This document shows, one piece after another, positions 19,295 through 28,891 of a stretch of 58,170 nucleotides of DNA. Origin of the DNA: Verrucomicrobiia bacterium (GTDB lineage: Bacteria; Verrucomicrobiota; Verrucomicrobiia; Verrucomicrobiales; DEV007); assembly GCA_030430255.1 (NCBI GenBank), contig JAUIGD010000003.1, forward strand, positions 1 through 58,170, read 5' to 3'. The position numbers and the translations under genes are program-made. Numbering within the stretch: the first letter of the stretch is position 1; each line of letters begins with the position of its first letter. The notes beneath the pieces are model-generated. The model had not been told where the DNA came from. It searched no databases and worked only from the letters and a program-made list of their open reading frames with translations.

Positions 19295-19325
19295 CGTGCG
19301 ACTAAATGCCGCGAACGGGAGGGGT

Positions 19326-19634
19326 TCAAGCCCGGCAGCGGCGCCGGAAGTGGTAGAGCATCCGCCCTGGGAGGCGGCGATTGTCCTGATCGGGTTCCCA
19401 GACGACGGAGATCAGCTCCCAGCCTTCGGCGCCGAATGCGTTGAGGGTTTCGGTGACCCGAGGGGATCGGGAACACCCGGCCTGAGGGAGGTAGGGCTTC
19501 TCCCAGATGTGATACTCCCAACCCGGTGACGGGGATTCCGCAGGCGCCTCTTCGGGAAGCAATGCCTCGCCAGCGGGTGGCGTATGTTGCAAAAATGCTG
19601 GATTTTGCATATACAAAGTAAAGTCACTATCCAT
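19326..19634 (-). CDS. Small DUF4177-like protein
   Basis: 102 residues. The second half carries the motif ETLNAFGAEGWELISVVWE, the hallmark of DUF4177-type small proteins (LN..G..GWELV), preceded by a W-x-Y strand (GWEYHIWEKPYL). The start may instead be the ATG at 19610. Function unknown. It is divergent from the outer-membrane protein gene at 19697. Confidence 0.7.
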   Translation of the reverse strand: MDSDFTLYMQNPAFLQHTPPAGEALLPEEAPAESPSPGWEYHIWEKPYLPQAGCSRSPRVTETLNAFGAEGWELISVVWEPDQDNRRLPGRMLYHFRRRCRA

Positions 19635-19696
19635 GCGAAGCGCAATGTCGATCGCCAGCTGCGTCGGTGGGGGGAAGGGTGTAGGCTCCCTCGCCG

Positions 19697-20575
19697 ATGC
19701 GCTGCTCCCTCCTCGCGACCCCCTCCACGATCTTGGTCATCTGCACCGTGCTCGCGCCGATTGCTGGCGCCGGGCCGGATGAGCGATCCCCGTTCACCGC
19801 GACGGCCGTCCACCGGTTCAGCACCGATCTCGATTCCGGGGGGGAGGTGAGCAGCCAGACCTATTACGCGCGGGTCGGAGCCCCCTTGTTGCGGGAGGCC
19901 GACCGCTTCGCCGCCCTCTCGCTGGGCTATGGTCTGGATGCCTACGATTTCGGCGGGTCGGCGTTCGCCGGATGGGGGGATGTGCAGCGGATTCAGCTGT
20001 CGGCTCCCGTGAGTTTCGATCTCGGTGCCGACTGGTCCGTGTTCGCCTTGCCTTCCGTCCGTTCCGCCCGTGAAGACGGCGCCGACTTCGACGACTCGCT
20101 CACCGGCGGGGCGATCCTCGGCGCGTCGTATCGTTTCGGCGACCGGCTGAGCCTCGGTCCCGGCGTGGGATACCAGTCCCAGCTCGAGGACGACGCCAGC
20201 GTGTTCCCGGTGGTGTTGATCGATTGGCAGCTCACCGACGCGTTGAGCCTGAGCACCGGCCCGACGGTCGGCGCGACGCTCGGCCCCGGCCTGGCCTTGG
20301 ATTGCGCGCTCAGCGACCGGGTGTCGCTTTCGCTCGGCGCCCGCTACGAGAAGCTGCGTTTCCGGCTCGACGACGGTGGGGTCGGGGAAGACCGCACCAT
20401 CCCGATCTTCACTTCGATGACCGTCAGCGCTGGCGACCATTGGCGACTCTCCGTGCTCGGCGGAGTCAGCCTCGGCACCGAGTTGAGCCGTGAAGACGGG
20501 CGTGGCATGACGCTCGGCGCCACCGACGCCGACCCCGCGCCGTTCATCGGCGTCCACGCCGGCTTCCGGTTTTAA
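19697..20575 (+). CDS. Outer-membrane beta-barrel protein
   Basis: 292 residues with a signal peptide (ILVICTVLAPIAGAG), alternating amphipathic strands throughout (e.g. RFAALSLGYGLDAYDF, RLSLGPGVGYQSQL, RVSLSLGARYEKL), Asp-rich turns and a terminal Phe (GFRF), as outer-membrane barrels have. It resembles DUF6268-type porin-like proteins; that assignment is tentative. Its TAA stop runs directly into a degenerate R1 repeat (TAACCCGCGTCGATCACC). Confidence 0.8.
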   Translation: MRCSLLATPSTILVICTVLAPIAGAGPDERSPFTATAVHRFSTDLDSGGEVSSQTYYARVGAPLLREADRFAALSLGYGLDAYDFGGSAFAGWGDVQRIQLSAPVSFDLGADWSVFALPSVRSAREDGADFDDSLTGGAILGASYRFGDRLSLGPGVGYQSQLEDDASVFPVVLIDWQLTDALSLSTGPTVGATLGPGLALDCALSDRVSLSLGARYEKLRFRLDDGGVGEDRTIPIFTSMTVSAGDHWRLSVLGGVSLGTELSREDGRGMTLGATDADPAPFIGVHAGFRF

Positions 20576-20666
20576 CCCGCGTCGATCACCGAGCTCCGGG
20601 TTGCGGCCCGCCTTCGCTGACGCTGAGGGTGTCCGCGTTGGGAACGGCTCGAGCCGGGTGTTCCGG
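20573..20666 (+). repeat. degenerate left part of repeat R1
   Basis: TAACCCGCGTCGATCACCGA, then GCTCCGGGTTGCGG, then GCTGACGCTGAGGG and GGCTCGAGCCGGGTGTT follow the left half of R1 with about 20% change. The first three bases are the stop codon of the barrel gene. Confidence 0.65.
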
Positions 20667-20695
20667 CGAATCTATTTAATATTTATGAATATTTC

Positions 20696-20723
20696 TTGAA
20701 CCCGAAACATGGGGCAGTATTTT
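20696..20723 (+). promoter_or_regulatory. candidate sigma-70 promoter
   Basis: TTGAAC (20696-20701) and TATTTT (20718-20723) are spaced by 16 bp inside an AT-rich island (20668-20730) just before the GTG at 20733. The leader would be only a few bases long, so the true promoter may lie slightly upstream. Confidence 0.3.
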
Positions 20724-20732
20724 TAAAATTCC

Positions 20733-22685
20733 GTGCCTCATATCCTCAATTTTTTACGGCGGGTGGTCTCCCGGCTTCGTCGCGCTTCCGTCTGCGTTCT
20801 TCTTTTCTCGCTGGTTGAGGTGGGCAACGCGCAATCATTGAGCCCGGAGGAGCAGCGCAAGCGCGAACTATTCCTGCGCAGCCGCGAAGCTTCCCGCCAG
20901 GCTCCCGCCCCTCCGGCTCAAAGTCCGGCTGCGCGTGCGCCGGCGCCGGTTCGACGCAGCGCCCCGGTGGAGCGGGTGCGGACGCCTGCGCCTGCAGTCC
21001 CGCCGCCGGCCCGCAACGCGTATGGCTATCGCGGCGCAGCACCCGGCCCCTCGCGCCTTCCGGCGGCGGCGCCGGCAACCTCGACCGCACCGCCGCCGCG
21101 TCCGGCGACCGCCTACGGGCGACCGATCGATCTCGCCGCCGGCCCTGGCGCCCGGCGTCCCGTGCGGGCTCCGATGCCACCCACGGCGCCGCCGTCGCAG
21201 CCGACGCGGGCGGCGACCGCTTCCCCGCCCGCCCGCACCTCGACCGCGGAGCCGGCGCCGGCGCGGATGGCCAGCCCCGTGCAGCCGGCGCGAGCGCCCG
21301 CCCCTGCGGTGGCGCCGCGCGGTACCTTCTTCGACAAGCTGCGCAGTGTGGCGCAGGGCACCCGCGAGCGGCTGGAGTCGATGCCGCGCACAGAGCAGTC
21401 GCAGGGCCGGCCGCAGGCGGCTCCGGCGATGACCGTCGAACGCCCGCCCACCGCCCGCAAGGCAGCGCCCCAAGTAGCGAGTTCCGCGCCAGCCAGGGTC
21501 GCCGGGCCGACCGCAGCCGATCTCGGGCGCAGCCGCGCTTCCGGGGGAGCCGCGGCGGCGGCGAGCCGCGCGCCGGAGCCCGCGCCCAAGCCCCGCCTGG
21601 AGATCGCCCCCATCCTCGCCGAGGCCTCGGAGGGGGTCGAACGCATGGCGCGCGCGGCGAGCGCGACCCCGCCCGATCCGAAGCCCAAGCCCAAGCCCAA
21701 GCTCGACCTGCCCGCCGACCTCGCCGCCGCCGATCCCGCGCCGGAGGAGCAGCCCGCGCCGCCGCCGGACCTGGAGCCCTTGCCGCCGGAACTCCTGAAG
21801 CCGAAGGCACCGACTCCCAGTCCTGCGCCCGCTGCAGCGCCGCCCTCTGGGGCCGGCGGCGCCCAGCTCGCGGCCCGCCCGGCCCCCGCGGCCAAGCCTG
21901 CCGTGGAGGCTCCGGCGCCGTCCGTTTCACCGGAGGCACCGCCGGCGGCCGATCCCGGGGAGCGGCGCGTCGACCCGGGGCCGTCCCTGCTGCGCAGCCT
22001 CGTCGAAAGTGCCACGGCGGCCGCCTTCGCGCAGAGTTCCGCGGCGCTGGGCGTGGCCTTGGGCGACGCCCCGCCGTCCGCCCCACAGGCGGACGGAGGC
22101 GACACCCTCCCGGTCGCGGCGACCGGCGATGGCACCGACGCCGAGATCGCCGCCCTCGCCGCGCGCCTCGCCAAGTCGCGCCCCGCTCCGGAGCCGGCGC
22201 TCGATTTGACCGACAGCGCCGACGACCTCCCCTTCGTCGAGCACACCCCGCCGACGGCTGCCGAGCGCAGCGCGGGGGCGGACGACTTGGTGATCAGCGC
22301 GATCCACGAGACCGATTTCGACATCGGTTCGTCGCAGATGGAATTCTCGGGCGACGTGCAGGTGAAGAGCCCCCGCTTCGCGCTGCGCAGCGACCGCTTC
22401 ATCGTCCACCTCAAGTCCGATGGCAGCGGCATGTCCTACGGCGAGGCGATCGGCAACGTCTACATCCGCATGCAGGAAGACGGCACGCCGAGCGGCCACG
22501 AGGGCTTCGCGCACCGGGCGATCTACCGCCCGGACGAGGGCAAACTGACGCTCAGCGGCTGGCCGAAGATCCGCGAGCAACACAAGGAACACCTCGCCGC
22601 GACCGCCGACACGCAGATGGTCCTCTACACCGACGGCCGGGTGAAGACGCTGGGCCGCAACCGGACGGTGATCCGGGCGGAGTGA
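20733..22685 (+). CDS. Pro/Ala-rich exported protein with C-terminal LptA/OstA-like domain
   Basis: 650 residues from a GTG. Export signal near residues 18-34 (SVCVLLFSLVEVGNAQS), then about 480 residues of low-complexity Pro/Ala/Arg sequence, probably disordered. The last ~130 residues form a beta-taco of the LptA/OstA kind (FDIGSSQMEFSGDVQVKSPR, LRSDRFIVHLK, AIGNVYIRMQEDG, LTLSGWPKIREQ), the fold that shields lipopolysaccharide lipid in transit across the periplasm. It may be an LPS-transport protein with a very long spacer, or an unrelated OstA-like protein; no lptB or lptC is nearby. An AT-rich island precedes it. Confidence 0.8.
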   Translation: MPHILNFLRRVVSRLRRASVCVLLFSLVEVGNAQSLSPEEQRKRELFLRSREASRQAPAPPAQSPAARAPAPVRRSAPVERVRTPAPAVPPPARNAYGYRGAAPGPSRLPAAAPATSTAPPPRPATAYGRPIDLAAGPGARRPVRAPMPPTAPPSQPTRAATASPPARTSTAEPAPARMASPVQPARAPAPAVAPRGTFFDKLRSVAQGTRERLESMPRTEQSQGRPQAAPAMTVERPPTARKAAPQVASSAPARVAGPTAADLGRSRASGGAAAAASRAPEPAPKPRLEIAPILAEASEGVERMARAASATPPDPKPKPKPKLDLPADLAAADPAPEEQPAPPPDLEPLPPELLKPKAPTPSPAPAAAPPSGAGGAQLAARPAPAAKPAVEAPAPSVSPEAPPAADPGERRVDPGPSLLRSLVESATAAAFAQSSAALGVALGDAPPSAPQADGGDTLPVAATGDGTDAEIAALAARLAKSRPAPEPALDLTDSADDLPFVEHTPPTAAERSAGADDLVISAIHETDFDIGSSQMEFSGDVQVKSPRFALRSDRFIVHLKSDGSGMSYGEAIGNVYIRMQEDGTPSGHEGFAHRAIYRPDEGKLTLSGWPKIREQHKEHLAATADTQMVLYTDGRVKTLGRNRTVIRAE

Positions 22686-22933
22686 GCGCCGCCGTTTTCG
22701 CTTGCGCAACCGGGCCGCGACCAGAGGGTTCGCCATGACGCGAGGACCGATCGAGCCGGCGATGGAACAGGGACGCACCATGGGGTGCCGCACCGCGTGG
22801 CCCGCTTCCCGCCGTCGGACGCGCTCCGCCGGCAGCCGGTGCCGGATCTCTCGCCTTGCCGGCGTCAAGGGGCTCGCTGCGCCGCCTCCGCCCGCGATGA
22901 CCGATCCCAGCCCACCCATCCGCGAGGACATCC

Positions 22934-24067
22934 ATGCCTGACGCATCGGCGCCTGCCGCGCACCTCCGCAGCTGGGCGGAGATCGACCCCGCCGCCCTCG
23001 CGGCCAACGCGCGCTTCGCCCGCGGGCGCGCCGGAGGCGCGGCCTTGCTGGCGGTGGTCAAAGCGGATGCCTACGGGCATGGGCTGCCGGCGACCGTGCG
23101 GGCGCTGCTCGGGGAGGTCGAGGCCTTCGGCGTGGCGACCCTCGACGAAGCCTTGGCCGTGCGCGCGGTGGCGGGGCAGGGCGCGACGGTTTTGGTCTTG
23201 GGTGCGTTGCTGCCGGCCGAGCGCGAGCCCGCGGTCGCGGCCGGCGTCTCGGCGACCGTGTCGGGGGCGGCGGAGGCGAGGGCGTTCGCCACCGTCGCGC
23301 GGCGCTTGGGGCGCGCGGCGCGGCTGCACTTGGCCGTCGATACCGGCATGGGGCGGATCGGCGCCCGGCCTGAGGAGTTCGCCGACGCCGCGCGCGAGAC
23401 CGCGGCGATGGAGGGGGTCGAGCTGGAGGGGTTGGCGACCCATTTCCCTTCGGCCGACGAGGACCCCGCGTTCACGGAGTCGCAGGCCGCACAGTTCGCA
23501 CAGCGGTGTGCGGAGGCCGGGGTGGCGCCGCGCTGGCGGCACCTCAGCAACAGCGCCGGACTGTTGAGGCTCGGTGCGGCGGGCGGCGATCTGGTGCGGC
23601 CGGGATTGCTCCTCTACGGCGCGGCACCGGTGGCGGGGTTCGACGACGCGTTGCGCCCGGCGATGACATGGCGCGCCCGCGTCACCCTGGTGCGCGATCT
23701 GCCGGCCGGGGCGTCGATCTCGTATGGGCGCACCGCGGTCACCGACCGGCCGACCCGCGTCGCGACCCTCGCGGTCGGCTATGCCGACGGGTACCCGCGG
23801 GCGCTGTCGGGGCGCGGCGCCGAGGTGTTGCTCGCCGGGCGGCGTTGCCCGTTGCTGGGGCGCGTGACGATGGATCAGATCATGGTCGATGCCGGCGCCC
23901 TCCCGGAGCCGCCGACCCCCGGGGATGCGGCGGTGCTGCTCGGCTGCGAGGGCGGGCAAGGGATCGCCGCAGGGGAGTTGGCGCAGCGCGCGGGGACGAT
24001 CGCCTGGGAGATTTTCACCGGTGTCGCACCGCGGGTGGCGCGGGTCGTCGTTCAGGGCGATGGTTAA
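22934..24067 (+). CDS. alr: Alanine racemase
   Basis: Interconverts L- and D-alanine for peptidoglycan; cytosolic, PLP-dependent. 377 residues. The PLP lysine is Lys43 in VVKADAYGHG; the second catalytic base, a tyrosine, is in ISYGRTAVT; the phosphate and PLP nitrogen contacts are in LVRPGLLLYG. The end of the family fold (GYADGYPRALSGRGAEVL, GRVTMDQIMVDAG) is intact. The ATG at 22934 is the natural start. The 248 bp upstream hold no convincing gene. Confidence 0.97.
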   Translation: MPDASAPAAHLRSWAEIDPAALAANARFARGRAGGAALLAVVKADAYGHGLPATVRALLGEVEAFGVATLDEALAVRAVAGQGATVLVLGALLPAEREPAVAAGVSATVSGAAEARAFATVARRLGRAARLHLAVDTGMGRIGARPEEFADAARETAAMEGVELEGLATHFPSADEDPAFTESQAAQFAQRCAEAGVAPRWRHLSNSAGLLRLGAAGGDLVRPGLLLYGAAPVAGFDDALRPAMTWRARVTLVRDLPAGASISYGRTAVTDRPTRVATLAVGYADGYPRALSGRGAEVLLAGRRCPLLGRVTMDQIMVDAGALPEPPTPGDAAVLLGCEGGQGIAAGELAQRAGTIAWEIFTGVAPRVARVVVQGDG

Positions 24068-24094
24068 GCAATCTTAACGAACTTCCGACCCGCC

Positions 24095-25054
24095 TTGCTC
24101 CCTCTCACCCTGCCCCCCCACGCGGCCCGCCGTGCCGCCTGCCTGCGCCGCACCCTCGCCCTCGCCGGCTCCGCCGCGCTCCTCGTCGCCTGTGGTGGCG
24201 ACCCCGAACCCGGGGGGGCTTCTTCCGGACCGGTCACGACCCGCACCGAGGACAGCACCAGCACGCTGACCATGCAGCTGCGCGGCGAGTTCCAACCCGA
24301 AGTCGGCGCGGTTTTGAAAGTCGAGCAGTCGTACCGGATCGAGGACGCCCGGTTTTTGGGCCGCATCGGCGAGGCTGAGACCACCGGGCGCATGAGCTTG
24401 GAGGCGACCGAGAACCACCTCGTGCAATACCTCGAGGGAGGGGTCCGCGAGATCACCATCGGCCCTGGCGGCACCGTCACCACCACGCGGATGGACGGTG
24501 CCGACGAGGTGCGCGAAGAACGGGAATCGCCGCTCGAGGGCGCCGTGGTGACGGCCGTCCCGGACGCCGGGGGCGACGGCTTCCAATACCGGCTGCGCAG
24601 CGGCACTCAGGCCGAGCTGCCCGCCGGTTTCGAACCGGCCGACCTGCGCGCCGATGCCCTCTATACCGAGCAGTGGCGGGAGGTCGGCGAGGTCTGGCAG
24701 GCGCCTCCGGAAGCGGTGGGGCAGCTGCTGGGACCAGGCTTCCAGCTCGACGAGGGCGACGTCCGGCTGCGGGTCAAAGGCCACACGCAGCGGGGCGGCC
24801 AGCCCTGCGCCGAGGTGGTCGCCGACATCCGCGTCTCGGGCGCCTTCCGGTCCGACGGCGCCGAACAGGAGGTGAGCCTGCGCATGGAGGGGAAACTCTA
24901 CCGCTCGCTCCACCACTTCGAGGACCTCGAGGCGGAGCTCGAGGGCAGCATCGAGATCCGCGAATCCAAGGGCGATGGAGAGGTGCGGATCGAGGGGCCG
25001 ATCACGTTTCGCAGGCTGGCCAGCTACCTGTCCGACGACGCGGAGATCGATTGA
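24095..25054 (+). CDS. Lipoprotein of unknown function
   Basis: About 319 residues. A basic N-terminus and helix end in the lipobox LLVACGG. No ATG or GTG fits before the signal, so TTG at 24095 is taken as the start. The rest is beta-rich and acidic (STLTMQLRGEFQPEV, AETTGRMSLEATENHLVQYL, AEVVADIRVSGAFRSDG) with two similar halves that end in VRIEGPITFRRLASYL. I do not recognise a family. It lies 28 bp after alr on the same strand. Confidence 0.75.
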   Translation: MLPLTLPPHAARRAACLRRTLALAGSAALLVACGGDPEPGGASSGPVTTRTEDSTSTLTMQLRGEFQPEVGAVLKVEQSYRIEDARFLGRIGEAETTGRMSLEATENHLVQYLEGGVREITIGPGGTVTTTRMDGADEVREERESPLEGAVVTAVPDAGGDGFQYRLRSGTQAELPAGFEPADLRADALYTEQWREVGEVWQAPPEAVGQLLGPGFQLDEGDVRLRVKGHTQRGGQPCAEVVADIRVSGAFRSDGAEQEVSLRMEGKLYRSLHHFEDLEAELEGSIEIRESKGDGEVRIEGPITFRRLASYLSDDAEID

Positions 25055-25133
25055 GAACCCGCCCGCGCCCGGCCCGCCGCCGTCGCTTCGCGCGGCCTTT
25101 GCGGTCGCCAGCCGGCGGGGGTATGCTAAGGCG

Positions 25134-25868
25134 ATGAAAATGCCCCCCGCCCGCGTGCTCGCCGCGCTCGCCCTCCCCCTCGCCGCCTCGTCACCGGCAT
25201 CCGGCGACGGGCCGACACCCGAGACACCCGCCGCCGAAGCCGCGCCCGCGGCGCCCGCGGCGCGCGACCTGTTCGACGGCAAGACGCTGGAGGGCTGGGT
25301 CCCCGCCGGTTACGCCGGCGACGGCGGCGCCGAGGTGACGCCCGAGGGCACACTGCTGATCAAGCGCGGCGACGGGCACCTGAACGGCCTCAAACGCACG
25401 GACGGCGACGCCTTGCCCAAGGTGGGCTACGAGGTCACGCTGGAGGCGCGCCGCATCGAGGGCACCGACTTCTTCTGCTGCATCACCTTCCCGTTCCACG
25501 ACTCGCACGCCTCGTTCGTGCTCGGCGGCTGGGGCGGTTCCGTGTGCGGCATCTCCTGCATCGATTACATGGACGCGATGGAGAACATGACCATGACGGT
25601 CCGCGAGTTCGACGACGAGAGATGGTACAAGGTGCGGCTGATCGTCAGCGACCACCGCCTGCAGGCCTTCATCGACGGCGAGCGCATGGTCAACGCCAAC
25701 GTCAAGGACCGCAAGGTGGGCATGCGCTTCGGCGAGATCGAGGACTCGGTGCCGTTCGGGCTCTCGACCTTCCAGACGACCGGCGAGTTCAGGAACATCC
25801 GCCTCCGCCCCCTGGCCGAGGCCGAGAAGGAGGCGGCGGCCAAACTGGATGAGGAAGATGAGTTTTAA
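25134..25868 (+). CDS. DUF1080 (3-keto-disaccharide hydrolase-like) exported protein
   Basis: 244 residues. Signal peptide (LAALALPLAASSPASG), then the family opening LFDGKTLEGWVPAG and a concanavalin-like fold (YEVTLEARRIEGTDFFCC, WYKVRLIVSDHRLQAFIDGE, FGLSTFQTTGEFRNIRLRPL). DUF1080 proteins are abundant in PVC bacteria and linked to sugar and polysaccharide turnover, often beside Gfo/Idh/MocA enzymes. The ATG at 25134 follows a weak AAGG. Its 3' end overlaps the next gene by up to 20 nt. Confidence 0.92.
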   Translation: MKMPPARVLAALALPLAASSPASGDGPTPETPAAEAAPAAPAARDLFDGKTLEGWVPAGYAGDGGAEVTPEGTLLIKRGDGHLNGLKRTDGDALPKVGYEVTLEARRIEGTDFFCCITFPFHDSHASFVLGGWGGSVCGISCIDYMDAMENMTMTVREFDDERWYKVRLIVSDHRLQAFIDGERMVNANVKDRKVGMRFGEIEDSVPFGLSTFQTTGEFRNIRLRPLAEAEKEAAAKLDEEDEF

Positions 25869-26370
25869 CAAAACGTTGGCGATAGGAATCCGCGCGCTCG
25901 CCGCGGTTCTGGCGCTGGCTGCCGGCGCGCTGGTTCCCGCCTGCAAGAGCACGCCCGACGACCCCCGCCAGTACCTGCCCGGCCAGCAGACCTATTACAA
26001 CGAGGGGTTGGGCTTCAGCCTCCGCTACCCGGCGGCGCTGAACCTGAAGGTCGAAGACCGCGGGGTCGCGGGCACTTCCGACATCGCGCTGGAGCTGGAG
26101 TTCGCCGGCACCGGGGCCTCGGTGATGCGCCTGGGCACCCACGACCCGGCGCTCGCGGGGCACGTCCGGCTCTACCTGGTCGCCGGCAGCGAATCGGCCT
26201 GGGAGGTCGGCGGCGAGCCGGCGCAGCGGTTCGAGGTGGAGGACCAGGGCGCCGACGAAGCCGGCGCGACGCTCCAGCACGTGACCGTGGAGCGCGGCGG
26301 ACGCCTGTTCGTGTTCACCGGCAAGGGCGACACCTTCGAGGACGTGTTGGCGTCGGTGGAGTTTTTCTAG
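25849..26370 (+). CDS. Small lipoprotein of unknown function
   Basis: 173 residues, lipobox LVPAC. After the anchor comes a segment like PsbP/MOG1-type domains (TYYNEGLGFSLRYPAALNL..., GRLFVFTGKGDTFEDVLASVEFF), a fold common in secreted proteins of unknown role. Starts at ATG 25849 or ATG 25858, both inside the end of the DUF1080 gene, so the two are probably co-translated. The stop TAG (26368-26370) is also the first three bases of an R1 repeat. Confidence 0.8.
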   Translation: MRKMSFNKTLAIGIRALAAVLALAAGALVPACKSTPDDPRQYLPGQQTYYNEGLGFSLRYPAALNLKVEDRGVAGTSDIALELEFAGTGASVMRLGTHDPALAGHVRLYLVAGSESAWEVGGEPAQRFEVEDQGADEAGATLQHVTVERGGRLFVFTGKGDTFEDVLASVEFF

Positions 26371-26549
26371 CCCGGATCGATCACCACATCCGCAGGCGAG
26401 GCGCTGCCATTCGTTGACGCTGAGTAGGCGGCGGCAGGGACAGGCGAAGCGGCTGGGTGAACACCCTGCCCGAGCCGGTCACCACGCCAACACCCTCAGC
26501 GTCAACGAGGGCGAGCCGCAGCCCGGAGCTTGGTGATCGATTCGGGCTA
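26368..26549 (-). repeat. R1 repeat, full 182-bp copy C (inverted)
   Basis: TAGCCCGGATCGATCACCA at the left end and TGGTGATCGATTCGGGCTA at the right end: 18 of 19 bases pair as terminal inverted repeats. Orientation is opposite to copies A and D. No target-site duplication is visible. Confidence 0.85.
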
Positions 26550-26576
26550 GCCGTCCAGACAGAATCGGGCATGTCG

Positions 26577-27284
26577 CATGGTGGTGCGTCGCCGGATGGG
26601 GCCGCGACAGCGAATCGGCGGCACGCGGGGACGCGTGCCCTCCGGCCCGTGCTGGCCCGGATCGGCCACCACATCCGCAGGCGATGCGCCGCCATTCGGT
26701 GATAGGGCATCGACGGGGCGGCGTCTCCTTGTCCGCCCGCTTCGCACCCGGGAGGCGATCCGGGACGTCCCGGTGGCTCGGCGCGCGCCGGTTTCAGCGC
26801 GGGATCCTTCCGACGCTGCGCTCGTCAGGATGACACCGCACTTCCTCGGCAGGGCTGGTGGCCATCCCCACACGCCGCCCTCAACACCACGTGACTGTCA
26901 CCCTGAGCAACGCGAAGGGCCTCTCACCGCGGCCCGCATCTCCGGAGCCCTCCGCTGTCCGATAGCCCCAGCGCCCCCTGAGCTGGCTTGCGAACTCGAC
27001 TCGGCGGGGCACTTCGGTGCGCGCTTGCAACGGTCGTAGCTGCCAGGGTCTCCTGGAATGAGCATCGATCCTCACTTGCCGACTCAATCCGCCGGAGATT
27101 TGGCCTACCCCGATTCGCTCGCCAAGCTCCGGGCTGCGGCTTGCCCTCGTTGACGCTGAGGGCGTTGGCGTTGTGATCGGCTCGGGCAGGGTGTTGGCAT
27201 GGCGGTGCGTCGCCGGATGGGGTTGGATGGGGTCGCGACAGCAAATCGGCGGCACGCGGGGACGCGTGCCCTCCGGCCCGGGCT
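26577..27284. repeat. mosaic of R2, R1 halves and R3 between convergent genes
   Basis: Order: R2 (26577-26653) with the palindrome GGCACGCGGGGACGCGTGCC; an R1 right-arm piece (26653-26703); R3 (about 26745-27105) with GTCACCCTGAGCAACGCGAA and GTCAGGATGACA modules; an R1 left-arm piece (27106-27195); a second R2 (27198-27284). The last bases, read on the minus strand, give the sulfatase stop codon followed by CCCGGGCC. No gene is supported in this stretch. Confidence 0.75.
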
Positions 27285-28794
27285 AATCCCCCCGCCGCCG
27301 GCGCTCGACGGGGCGGGTGTCCTCCGGGACCCGGTATTGCTTCCGCAAGCGTACCAGCTCGTCCTTGAGCGGTCCCAGCACGCCCTCCGAGGCGCCCGCA
27401 TAAAGGTTGTTCAGCTCGTTGGGGTCCTCCTTCAGGTCGAACAGTTCCCACTCGCCCGTGTTGTAGTAGTGGATGAGCTTGTGGTCGCCCATGCGCACGC
27501 CGTAGTGGCGGCGGACGCTGTGGGCACCCGGGAATTCGTAATAGTGGTAGTAGAACGACTTGCGCCAGTCGGCGGGGGTCTCGCCCTTGAGGATCGGCAC
27601 CAGCGAGGCGCCCTGCATCGGCTCGGGGATCTCCTCGACACCGGCGATGTCGAGGAAGGTCTGCGCGAAGTCGAGGTTCGACACGAAGTCGCGGTTCTCG
27701 CTGCCGGCCTCGACCACCCCTGGCCAGCGCACCATGAAGGGGGTGCGGAACGACTCTTCGTACATCCAGCGTTTGTCGTACCAGCCGTGTTCGCCCAGAT
27801 ACCAACCCTGGTCGGAGGCGTACATGACCACGGTGTTCTCCGCCAGGCCGGCCTCGTCGAGGTAGTCCAAGACGCGGCCGACGTTGTCATCGACGGCGGC
27901 GACGCAGCGCAGGTAGTTCTTCGCGTAGCGCTGATACTTCCATTTCACCAGCTCCCTGCCCTGGAGGTCCGCCGCTTCGAAGGCGGCGTTCTTCGGCCCG
28001 TAGGCGGCGTTCCAGAGCTCCAGTTGCGCCTCGGTCAAGCCGCGGGGCGGGGTGAGCTTCAGGTCGCTCTTCGACAGGTGTTCGCGGATCGTCATCGCCT
28101 GCGACGAGGCGGGCGAGGCCCGGGTCTCGTAGTCGTCCCAGAGCGTCGCCGGCTCCGGGATCTCGACGTCGTCGTACATGGTGAGGTAATTCGGCCCGGG
28201 TTGCCAGTTGCGGTGGGGCGCCTTGTGCTGGCACATCAGCATGAACGGTCGGTCCTTGTCGCGCCCCTCCGCCAGCCACTCGAGGGCGATGTCGGTGATG
28301 ATCTCGGTGGTGTAGCCCTCGATCTTCGCGGTGCCCTCGGCGCTCTTCATCGGCGGGTTGTAGTAGGGCCCTTGGCCGAGCAGGACCTTCCAGTAGTCGA
28401 AGCCGGTCGGGTCGGACTTCAGGTGCCACTTGCCGATCATCGCCGTCGTGTATCCGGCCTTCTGCAGCAGCTTCGGGAATGTTTGCTGCGCGCCGTCGAA
28501 GCGGTCGCCGTTGGTCATGAAGCCGTTAAGGTGGCTGTGCTTGCCGGTCTGGATGACGGCGCGGCTGGGGCCGCAGATGGAGTTGGTGACCATGCAGTTG
28601 TGGAACAGCATCCCGCCTTCGGCGATGCGGTCCAGGTGCGGCGTCTCGTTGCGGTTGGAGCCGTAGGCGCCGATCGCCTGGTAGGCGTGGTCGTCGCTGA
28701 ACAGAAAGACGATGTTGGGCCGCTCGGCGCGGGCGGGTCCGAGGGCGGAGAGGGCGGCGAGCAGCGCGAGGGGGAGGGGGGCGATCGACTTCAT
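27283..28794 (-). CDS. Secreted type I sulfatase
   Basis: 503 residues from the ATG at 28794. Signal peptide ([15 protein letters not shown]), metal site DD at 34-35 ([11 protein letters not shown]) and the sulfatase signature C-G-P-S-R with Cys74, which must be oxidised to formylglycine. Further family marks: [38 protein letters not shown]. It cleaves sulfate esters, probably from algal or host polysaccharides or mucin (inference). No true FGE or anaerobic maturase is in the window. The stop codon lies in the flanking repeat (TAGCCCGG on the minus strand). Confidence 0.96.
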   Translation of the reverse strand: MKSIAPLPLALLAALSALGPARAERPNIVFLFSDDHAYQAIGAYGSNRNETPHLDRIAEGGMLFHNCMVTNSICGPSRAVIQTGKHSHLNGFMTNGDRFDGAQQTFPKLLQKAGYTTAMIGKWHLKSDPTGFDYWKVLLGQGPYYNPPMKSAEGTAKIEGYTTEIITDIALEWLAEGRDKDRPFMLMCQHKAPHRNWQPGPNYLTMYDDVEIPEPATLWDDYETRASPASSQAMTIREHLSKSDLKLTPPRGLTEAQLELWNAAYGPKNAAFEAADLQGRELVKWKYQRYAKNYLRCVAAVDDNVGRVLDYLDEAGLAENTVVMYASDQGWYLGEHGWYDKRWMYEESFRTPFMVRWPGVVEAGSENRDFVSNLDFAQTFLDIAGVEEIPEPMQGASLVPILKGETPADWRKSFYYHYYEFPGAHSVRRHYGVRMGDHKLIHYYNTGEWELFDLKEDPNELNNLYAGASEGVLGPLKDELVRLRKQYRVPEDTRPVERRRRGD

Positions 28795-28891
28795 CGCGGG
28801 CAGGATAGCGGCGCGCACCCGTGGCGATCAAGCCCGGGACCCGCCCGATCGCTGCTCGCCAATCCCGGCGAACCGGTGTTGGATGGGTGGC

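Noticed and set aside
22702-22941. 79-residue plus-strand frame before alr
   Set aside because: Arg/Pro-rich with no motif, overlaps the alr start and looks like frame noise of GC-rich DNA.
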